DNA of 64,000 bases from contig CAKSYU010000003.1 of the NCBI GenBank assembly GCA_934524965.1, forward strand, positions 13,240 to 77,239, read 5' to 3'. A program made the translations under genes and the position numbers. Source of the stretch: an uncultured Angelakisella sp. (GTDB lineage Bacteria; Bacillota; Clostridia; Oscillospirales; Ruminococcaceae). Below the pieces are notes generated by a model, which searched no databases, was not told where the DNA came from, and saw nothing but the letters and a program-made list of their open reading frames with translations. Below are positions 58,050-64,000 of the stretch, piece by piece (position 1 is the first letter of the stretch; the number at the start of each line of letters is the position of its first letter).

Positions 58050-59192
58050 TTACTTTAAGAGCTTACCGCTGATAACATGCTGCTGGATCTGGCTGGTGCC
58101 CTCGTAGATGGTGAACACGCGGCAGTCGCGGTATTTGCGCTCAATGGGATAATCCTTGATAAAGCCGTAGCCGCCATGGATCTGCAGAGCCTTCGCGGCG
58201 ATCTCGTTGCAGGTCTCGGAGGCAAAGTACTTCGCCATGGAGCACTCCATGGAGCAATCCATGCCCTTATCTTTCATAACGGCGGCGTTGTAGGTCATTT
58301 CGCGGGCGGCATACAGCTTGGTCGCCATATCAGCCAGCATAAAGCTGATCGCCTGGAAATCGGCAAGCGCGTGACCGAACTGACGGCGGCTCTTGGCGTA
58401 CTTGATGGCTTCATCCAGGCAGCCCTGCGCCACACCGATGGACTGGGCGGCAATGCCCAGACGACCGATATCCAGAGTCTTCATGGCGTTGGTAAAGCCC
58501 TGTCCCTCTTTGCCCAGCATATTCTCGACGGGGACTCGCACGTCTTCCAGTACGATATCGCTGGTGGCGCAGCCGATAATACCCATCTTGTGCTCCGGCT
58601 TACCGCAGGAAACACCGGGAGTCTTCATATCTACGATAAAGGCGGAAATGCCGCGCGCGCCCTTGGAGGCATCGGTCTTGGCATAAACCACGGCGTAATC
58701 GGAGATGGGAGCGGCGGTGATGAAGCACTTACGACCGTTCAGGACATAATAGTCGCCATCACGCACGGCGGTGGTGGTCATGCCGGAAGCATCGGAACCG
58801 GCGCCCGGCTCGGTCAGGGCAAAGCAGAGGCGCTTCTGACCGGTGACAACGGGCCTGAGGTACTTTTCAATCTGGTCAGGGGTACCGGCCATCATAATGG
58901 GGCCGCTGGAAAGGGAGTTCGCCGAGGATACATAAATGCCCGCTACGGCGCTGACACGGCTGATTTCCTCCATGACCAGCATGTAGCCAAGGGTATCGCC
59001 GCCCTGACCGCCCATATTCTTGGGGACTTTTACGCCGAAGAAGCCGACTTTCGCCATCTTATCCAGAACCTCTTGCGGGAAAACAGCGGTTTCCTCCACT
59101 TTATCAAGGATCTCCGGAGTAAGCTCGGTTTCGGCAAATTTACGGGCGAGCGCCCGAATCATGCTGTGCTGTTCGGAAAGGATCATATTCAA
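58050..59192 (-). CDS. bcd: Butyryl-CoA-type acyl-CoA dehydrogenase
   Basis: 380 residues, typical short-chain acyl-CoA dehydrogenase. FAD/substrate motif LCFALTEPGAGSDASGMTTT, the second signature RRQFGHALADFQAISFMLAD, and the catalytic Glu in IYEGTSQIQ near the C-terminus. Reduces crotonyl-CoA to butyryl-CoA in butyrate fermentation when paired with etfBA, as here. thl, hbd and crt are not in the window, so the rest of the pathway lies elsewhere. Aaggagg precedes the ATG. Divergent from a LuxR-type regulator. Confidence 0.93.
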   Translation of the reverse strand: MNMILSEQHSMIRALARKFAETELTPEILDKVEETAVFPQEVLDKMAKVGFFGVKVPKNMGGQGGDTLGYMLVMEEISRVSAVAGIYVSSANSLSSGPIMMAGTPDQIEKYLRPVVTGQKRLCFALTEPGAGSDASGMTTTAVRDGDYYVLNGRKCFITAAPISDYAVVYAKTDASKGARGISAFIVDMKTPGVSCGKPEHKMGIIGCATSDIVLEDVRVPVENMLGKEGQGFTNAMKTLDIGRLGIAAQSIGVAQGCLDEAIKYAKSRRQFGHALADFQAISFMLADMATKLYAAREMTYNAAVMKDKGMDCSMECSMAKYFASETCNEIAAKALQIHGGYGFIKDYPIERKYRDCRVFTIYEGTSQIQQHVISGKLLK

Positions 59193-59351
59193 AAACCTCC
59201 TTGCAAAGTTTTTTGCACAGCTTTATTGTAAATGGAACTGCTTGATATTTACATCGGCGGGAGTAATACTTTTTCTTTCATTCTTGGCGCAAGCTACACA
59301 TTATCTACATATTTTCTGCCTGCGGAGGAAAGGACTTTTTCCGACGGGGGT

Positions 59352-59380
59352 TTGACTTAAAAGAACAAACCGCTTATAAT
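59352..59380 (+). promoter_or_regulatory. Promoter of LuxR-type regulator
   Basis: TTGACT, 17-base spacer, TATAAT. The 223-base gap 59193-59415 must also hold the bcd promoter on the other strand; a TACAAT on the minus strand (about 59225-59230) is its best -10 candidate. Confidence 0.82.
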
Positions 59381-59415
59381 AGCAATCAGAATGAAGAAAA
59401 AAGGAGTGCAGATCT

Positions 59416-60177
59416 GTGGCGAAGCTGTTGGATTATGAATGGAAATTCCTGCTGCAGTTGGTCTCACGCATCGACGCGGCGGAAAACTATGAAGAGACCT
59501 GTCGGGTGCTGATGGAGCAGCTGCAGACGGTGCTGCCCTTTGACCGTGCTTTCTGCCTGCGCATCGGCAGGGAGGAGGGGCGCGTCACCATTTCGGAGCC
59601 GGTCAACTATCGGCTAAATGATGATTACTCCGGCTTTTTGAACGGCAGCTATCCCCGCTGGTCGGAATTTATCATGTCACCCTCCAGCATGGTGTTCAGC
59701 CAGTCGGAGCTGGTGGAGGACGGTGAGCACTGGGAGCGCAGCCGCGTTTACCGCGAGATATGGCAACCGCGAGATATCTACTGGGGACTGTTTACCTCCG
59801 TGATCTATCAGGATCAGCCGCTTATCCTGCTGGGACTGTTCCGGCAGCGCGGCAAAAAGGATTTTTCGGAGCGTGACCGCTTTATCCTGCAAGCCTTGGA
59901 GGACGCTTTGGAGCAGCGCTTCTCCCGTCTGCTGGTAAACGAAAAGCCGGTGGGCAATCTGGGACTGAAAAAGGTGATGTTGCCCAAGGCGGCGGGCTTT
60001 GGACTGACGAAGCGGGAGACCGAGATCACCGACCTCATCTGCCAGGGCTATTCCTCGGAGCAGATCTGCGGGCAGCTGTATATTTCGCCCGCGACCCTCA
60101 ATAAACATCTTTCCAATATCTACTGCAAGACCGGTGTAAAGAACCGGATTCGTCTCATCAGCCTGATGATGGAATAA
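59416..60177 (+). CDS. LuxR-family (helix-turn-helix) regulator with GAF-like N-terminal domain
   Basis: 253 residues from a GTG start (aaggag nine bases upstream). The C-terminal LuxR domain is clear: GLTKRETEITDLICQGYSSE followed by QICGQLYISPATLNKHLSNI and YCKTGVKNRIRLISL. The N-terminal 150 residues look like a GAF-type sensor (CRVLMEQLQTVLPFDRAFCL, IYQDQPLILLGLFRQRGKKD). Divergent from bcd-etfBA, so it may control butyrate-pathway genes. The signal is unknown. Confidence 0.82.
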   Translation: MAKLLDYEWKFLLQLVSRIDAAENYEETCRVLMEQLQTVLPFDRAFCLRIGREEGRVTISEPVNYRLNDDYSGFLNGSYPRWSEFIMSPSSMVFSQSELVEDGEHWERSRVYREIWQPRDIYWGLFTSVIYQDQPLILLGLFRQRGKKDFSERDRFILQALEDALEQRFSRLLVNEKPVGNLGLKKVMLPKAAGFGLTKRETEITDLICQGYSSEQICGQLYISPATLNKHLSNIYCKTGVKNRIRLISLMME

Positions 60178-60202
60178 AGGCAAGGCGCTGAAAAGCTATA
60201 AA

Positions 60203-60254
60203 AATAAAAGGCAATCTGCCGGGATCAAGCTCCATGGCAGGCTGCCTTTTTATT
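60203..60254. terminator. Bidirectional terminator
   Basis: AATAAAAGGCA-CTGCC and GGCAG-TGCCTTTTTATT arms, between the convergent LuxR-type and LysR genes. Confidence 0.85.
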
Positions 60255-60261
60255 GTATTAT

Positions 60262-61143
60262 TTATTCTTCTTGCGGATAAACGTGGAGAAAGTAGTGCAG
60301 CAGATAATTCTTCAGCTGGGTGGCGCCGTTGGAAAGATAACCGCTCTGGCGCCACGAAAGGGAAATATAGCGGCGCATATGTGCATCGGTGATGCGGCGC
60401 TGCACGATGCCGCTGCGTCCGGCGCTGCTCCATGTGACCTCCGGCAAAAAGCAGATGCCGATGCCCAGCTCGACGAGGTCGAGTGTGGTGGAGGGGTAAT
60501 CGGAATGGAGAATGACCTTGGGGCGGAAACCTGCCTTTTGACAGGCGGCGTTGGTCTGCTCGGTAAGCTGCTGACCGCGTACCAGTACAAACGGTTCATC
60601 GGCAATATCCCGCATGAAAATAGCGGGCGCGGTTGCCAGCGGGTGGTTGTGGGGAACGGCAAGCAGCAGCTCCTCATCAAACAGAGTTACGACATTGGGA
60701 TCGTCCGGTTTTTCGGTAGTGCCGTTGATGCAGATATCGTAGTTATCCCGATCCGGCATGCTGAAGTCATTTTGGGAGATCTGCAGTTGGATCTGCGGGT
60801 GACGGTCCAGAAAGCTGGGCAGCACCGTGGTAAGCAGGTGGGTGCCGATATTGATGGAGACGGAAACCGTGGTGGCTTCCCAGCCAAAATAATCGGAAAG
60901 CTCGGTCTCCATCAGCGAATACTGGTTCAGAATATCCGTAGCGTAGCGCAGCAGAATTCTGCCGCCGTCATTCAGTACCAAATTTTTGCCGGTGCGCTGG
61001 AACAGGGAACCGCCCAGTTCGTTTTCCAGCGCGCGGATACTCTTGCTGAGGGCGGACTGAGAAACAAACAGGCTTTTGGCAGCCTTGGACATATTTTGCG
61101 TTTCGGCGACCGCTTTGAAGTAGCGCAGAGATACCAGATCCAT
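60262..61143 (-). CDS. LysR-family transcriptional regulator (module 2)
   Basis: 293 residues. N-terminal helix-turn-helix (QNMSKAAKSLFVSQSALSKS then IRALENELGGSLFQRTGKNL), effector domain after residue 90. Divergent from the M20-like peptidase/DUF5058/partner genes, mirroring the LysR gene of module 1 at 26908, although the two regulators are not especially similar. Aaggaggt lies upstream of the ATG. Confidence 0.92.
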   Translation of the reverse strand: MDLVSLRYFKAVAETQNMSKAAKSLFVSQSALSKSIRALENELGGSLFQRTGKNLVLNDGGRILLRYATDILNQYSLMETELSDYFGWEATTVSVSINIGTHLLTTVLPSFLDRHPQIQLQISQNDFSMPDRDNYDICINGTTEKPDDPNVVTLFDEELLLAVPHNHPLATAPAIFMRDIADEPFVLVRGQQLTEQTNAACQKAGFRPKVILHSDYPSTTLDLVELGIGICFLPEVTWSSAGRSGIVQRRITDAHMRRYISLSWRQSGYLSNGATQLKNYLLHYFLHVYPQEE

Positions 61144-61438
61144 TCTTGACCTCCTTATTTTTTGTTATTTTTCTACCCAATACTACATGAAAATCGTCAA
61201 AAATACAACAGCAAATTAACTGTCAAAAAATCCTAACAGGGGATTGTGCACAGATGATAAGATTGCTGTTATGCACATTCACTACAATTATGAGCAAATG
61301 GAATAGGTAAATATCTAATAGTGATAACGAATCGCAACTTTCGGGTTGCATGGTCATTTTTTGTGTGTAAGAATGTTTACAGAACATTCAACCGGTGAAT
61401 GAAATCTAATCAATATCGAGTATAGAGGAGGTATTGTG
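61144..61438. promoter_or_regulatory. Divergent control region of module 2
   Basis: 295 A/T-rich bases. TGCACA occurs twice (61246 and 61272 area), and a weak hairpin GCAAC/GTTGC followed by TTTTTT is at 61334-61362. TACAAT at 61283 is a possible -10 box on the plus strand but lacks a well-placed -35. No gene is seen. Confidence 0.4.
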
Positions 61439-62545
61439 ATGGAGAATATGCCTGTGGTAAAAGAGTTCATTGAGCTTGCCAAGCTGGACTGCGCCTCCCG
61501 CCATGAACGATTGGTTGTGGATGTTGTTACCAAGAAGCTCAAGGAACTTGGATTTACGGTTCGCGAGGACGGTACTGCCGCCAAGGTAGAGGGCGAGGCA
61601 GGTAATGTCTGCGCCTATCTGGAAGGCACCGCAAAGGGCTGCGTCCTGTTTGCCGCTCATTTGGACCGCGTGCAGAACGGTCTGGGCATCAAGCCCCAGA
61701 TCAAGGACGGCAATCTGGTTTCCGATGGAACCACCATTCTGGCAGCGGACGACCTTTCCGGTGTAGCCGCTATTCTGGATGGTATCCGCCGTGCGCTGGC
61801 AAGCGGAAAGCCCCATCCGCGCATCGAGGTTCTGTTCTCGGTCTGCGAGGAGATCGGTGTTCAGGGCACTAGGCATTTGGATACTTCGCTGTTTGAAGCC
61901 AAATACGGCTTTGTGCTGGATTCCCCCGGACGCGTCGGACGTGTACTGGATGCCGCAATGGGTAAAGCCGAACTGTTTCTGGACATCAAGGGGAAAGCTG
62001 CCCACGCCGCCTACCCCGAGCTGGGCGTCAGCGCAACACACGCTGCTGTTCAGGTGCTTTCCAGAATCGGCGACGGTCGTTTAGATGAGGACACCGTTAT
62101 TAACTGGTCTTATCTGGTGGCACCCGGCCCCTGCAACGCTGTGCCGGATACCGCTAATGCCAAGGCATTTGCGATGAGCCTGAAGAACGAAAAGCTTGAG
62201 GCTTATTTGGAACTGTTCCAAAAGACCGCGAAGGAAGTAGCCGAGGAGACCGGCGCCGAGATCGACGCGCACTATGTTCTCAATTATCCCGCGTTCTTTG
62301 TTCCCGCGGATCATCGCCCTGTAAAGGTAGCGTGTGAAGCGCTTACCAGCATCGGCGTAGAGCCGCGTGTGGAGCATGGCGGCGGCGGACTGGATGCCAA
62401 CCGTCTCAACGGCTACGGCATCGAGTGTGTCGGACTTTCGACCGGTTACAGCAAGAACCACACCGTCAATGAAATGCTGGTCGTGGAGGATCTGGTGAAG
62501 TCCGGCGAGATGGTCGAAAAGATCATCGAGGGCTGCGCCGAATAA
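61439..62545 (+). CDS. M20-family peptidase (PepT-like tripeptidase)
   Basis: 368 residues from the ATG at 61439 (gaggagg upstream); a GTG directly before it is an alternative. Metal ligands are visible: His in FAAHLDRV, Asp in ILAADDLSG, the Glu pair in SVCEEIGVQG, Asp in VLDSPGRVG and His in SKNHTVNE. The dimerisation domain is between (KGKAAHAAYPELGVSATHAA). Likely a cytosolic di- or tripeptidase. First gene of module 2, followed by DUF5058 and partner membrane genes, so it probably digests the imported peptides. Confidence 0.86.
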   Translation: MENMPVVKEFIELAKLDCASRHERLVVDVVTKKLKELGFTVREDGTAAKVEGEAGNVCAYLEGTAKGCVLFAAHLDRVQNGLGIKPQIKDGNLVSDGTTILAADDLSGVAAILDGIRRALASGKPHPRIEVLFSVCEEIGVQGTRHLDTSLFEAKYGFVLDSPGRVGRVLDAAMGKAELFLDIKGKAAHAAYPELGVSATHAAVQVLSRIGDGRLDEDTVINWSYLVAPGPCNAVPDTANAKAFAMSLKNEKLEAYLELFQKTAKEVAEETGAEIDAHYVLNYPAFFVPADHRPVKVACEALTSIGVEPRVEHGGGGLDANRLNGYGIECVGLSTGYSKNHTVNEMLVVEDLVKSGEMVEKIIEGCAE

Positions 62546-62560
62546 AAGATCGGAAAAGGT

Positions 62561-62588
62561 ATGCTTCTCTTTTTAAGAAAAGAAGCAT
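62561..62588 (+). repeat. Intercistronic hairpin in module 2
   Basis: ATGCTTCT/AGAAGCAT with extra A-T pairs inside, no trailing T run. Between the peptidase and DUF5058 genes; could stabilise or process the mRNA. Confidence 0.6.
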
Positions 62589-62630
62589 CGAGAATAAAGA
62601 CAGAATAATCTTAAAAAGGAGTAAAATTCC

Positions 62631-63335
62631 ATGGATGTTTCCGCACTGAAAAACGGATTTGGCATGTGGCTGGTCTGCGGCGTCATGATCGTCGTGATCG
62701 TCATTCAGGCACTGCTGTATCTGCGTACCGCCCGTAAAGAGGCTGACCATCTTGAGATCAGCCGTGAAAGACAGAAAGAGGGTATGCGTTCCGCCCTCAT
62801 CACCGCTTTTGGTCCCGCCTGCGCGCTGGTCGTTATGTGCCTGGCGCTGATGGCAACAATGGGCGGACCTAACTCCTGGATGCGTATGGCAGATGTAGGC
62901 TCCGGTCGTTCCGAGCTGACCGTTGCCACGCTGGTTCAGGATATGGCGGCTGCTGCCGGCGGCGATGTTGAGACCAACACCTTTGTTTACGGTCTGTGGG
63001 CGCAGGCTGTCCATGTGGGCGGCTGGATCCTTGGCCCGCTGGTCATGATCCTGTGCATGGGTAAAGTGACCGAGACCATGAACGCCAGGCTGAACCCCAA
63101 GTGGATGAAGATCCTCATGAGCGGCGCTCTCGTATCCCTGTTCACCTATCTGCTCACCAATCAGGTCTATGGCAAGGCAAGCCCCTATGCAGTCGCGGCT
63201 GTATTCGGTGCAGCGTGCATGTTCCTGCTCAACAAGATATTTGCCAAGAACCGCAGAATGCAGGAGTTCTCCCTCGGTATTTCCATGATCGTGGGTCTGC
63301 TGGCTGCCGTAGTGGCAAAGAGCCTTATTGCATAA
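62631..63335 (+). CDS. DUF5058-family membrane protein (module 2)
   Basis: 234 residues, about six hydrophobic segments. The N-terminal helix followed by LLYLRTARKEADHLEISRER and the later GGPNSWMRMADVGSGRSELT correspond to the equivalent positions of the DUF5058 protein at 23597 (FMKKAWGRSLE and GPLAWFRLSVIGSATFE). It is 85 bases after the peptidase and 12 bases before the partner gene. Function unknown; the repeated association with peptidases suggests uptake of peptides or amino acids. Confidence 0.75.
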   Translation: MDVSALKNGFGMWLVCGVMIVVIVIQALLYLRTARKEADHLEISRERQKEGMRSALITAFGPACALVVMCLALMATMGGPNSWMRMADVGSGRSELTVATLVQDMAAAAGGDVETNTFVYGLWAQAVHVGGWILGPLVMILCMGKVTETMNARLNPKWMKILMSGALVSLFTYLLTNQVYGKASPYAVAAVFGAACMFLLNKIFAKNRRMQEFSLGISMIVGLLAAVVAKSLIA

Positions 63336-63347
63336 GGAGGGTTTGTA

Positions 63348-64000
63348 ATGTCTTTTGATAAAAAATGTATGCGGCTGGGCGTTATCACCATGCTGTGCGC
63401 ACTGGTTGCCAACTTCCTGCCTGTAACCTATCTGTATATCACCACCGGCGTTATTCCCACCGGCAGTGAGATCGGTCAGATCATTGCGATGGTCGCCGCT
63501 TCCTTCCTCATCGGCTGGATCCTGCAGCCCATCACCTTCTATCCCGCACTGGGCGTCGGCGGCAGCTTCCTTGCATGGACGACCGGCAACGTGTCCGACC
63601 TGCGTATGCCTGCTGTTGCCGCTGCTCAGAAGAGCGCTGACGTAGAGGGCGGCACCGAAGCCGGTAACGTCATCTCCACCATGGCTGTAGCAGTCAGCAA
63701 CCTGCTTACCGTTGTACTGCTCACCGCCTTCGTTATCCTCGGTTCCACCGTTATTTCCGCACTGCCTGCCAGCGTTACCGCTACCTTCAGCTATCTGGTA
63801 CCCGCCATCTTCGGTGCGCTTATCTGCGACTACCTCATGAAGAATGTCAAGTACAATGGCCCGCTGTTCATCGCCGGCGTTATTGTTTACATCATTCTCA
63901 AGAAGCTGGGCGTCGCTTCCACCTGGATCACCCTGCTGGTCGTTATCATCGGCTTCTTTGTGTCCCGTCTGGTATTTGTTGCCGATAATAAGAAAGCAGC
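63348..64000 (+). CDS. Integral membrane protein, partner of DUF5058 protein (module 2), truncated by window end
   Basis: 217 residues visible, with no stop before the window ends; the paralogue at 22885 is 231 residues, so almost all of it is here. Six or more hydrophobic segments. The segment TTGNVSDLRMPAVAAAQ and VEGGTEAGN align with VTGNTTNLKLPAIMATQ and VEPCSEAAH of the module 1 protein. Aaggagg at 63334 gives the start at 63348. Same inferred role as its paralogue: half of a DUF5058-containing membrane complex. Confidence 0.72.
   Translation, partial: MSFDKKCMRLGVITMLCALVANFLPVTYLYITTGVIPTGSEIGQIIAMVAASFLIGWILQPITFYPALGVGGSFLAWTTGNVSDLRMPAVAAAQKSADVEGGTEAGNVISTMAVAVSNLLTVVLLTAFVILGSTVISALPASVTATFSYLVPAIFGALICDYLMKNVKYNGPLFIAGVIVYIILKKLGVASTWITLLVVIIGFFVSRLVFVADNKKA

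Noticed and set aside
1-64000. Insertion sequences, prophage or integrase genes
   Set aside because: No transposase, integrase, capsid or terminase-like protein was recognised in any frame.

Overview
The window is a 64 kb piece of a moderately GC-rich chromosome from a low-redox, anaerobic Firmicute. It most likely belongs to the Oscillospirales/Ruminococcaceae (Faecalibacterium, Gemmiger or Subdoligranulum relatives). The support is a clostridial-type bcd-etfBA (butyryl-CoA dehydrogenase/ETF) operon, a SpoVB-like flippase, YlmH and YmfF/YmfH homologues, strong Shine-Dalgarno sequences, sigma-A promoters with 16-18 bp spacers, and intrinsic terminators. This is inferred from gene content only. 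No prophage, insertion sequence, rRNA operon or CRISPR array was seen.

Layout. 1-22.8 kb is almost entirely plus strand: signal peptidase end, murJ, mnmA, a tldD/tldE protease pair, a radical SAM activase-like gene, ymfF/ymfH M16 peptidase homologues, an EamA exporter, a DUF1846 gene, an NSS sodium symporter, ylmH, a YkvI-like transporter, spoVB, the potABCD polyamine importer behind a structured leader, and an NPxTG-anchored surface protein. 22.9-27.8 kb is a minus-strand peptidase/transporter module (membrane partner, DUF5058 protein, M24 peptidase, gate-domain protein) with a divergent LysR regulator. 28-36 kb holds a second NPxTG surface protein, rmuC, an orphan BceR-like response regulator, and a heterodimeric ABC exporter preceded by a 26-codon leader ORF and an intrinsic terminator. 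36-45 kb has an RlmI-like methyltransferase, two COG0523 GTPases (one with a fourfold His/Asp/Cys repeat, one fused to a DUF1980-like domain), a TIM-barrel gene, a phosphodiesterase-family gene, a galactokinase-family gene and a MATE pump.

45-64 kb holds the metQNI methionine importer behind a methionine-rich leader peptide, a LysR gene, a YitT gene, a 147-bp tandem repeat array abutting tRNA-Gly(CCC), an EbsC-like deacylase, an SPFH/ribbon-helix-helix operon, a DUF1538/PII-like operon, a small lipoprotein, bcd-etfBA with a divergent LuxR-type regulator, and a second LysR/peptidase/DUF5058/partner module that runs off the window end.

Main points of interest are: (1) a probable ribosome-mediated attenuator for metQNI built on a leader peptide with nine Met codons among its first 18; (2) a BmrB-like leader/attenuator in front of the ABC exporter; (3) two paralogous LysR-peptidase-DUF5058-partner modules that look like an uncharacterised peptide or amino-acid uptake system; (4) a structured leader masking the potA ribosome-binding site; (5) a five-copy family of GC-rich palindromic intergenic repeats.
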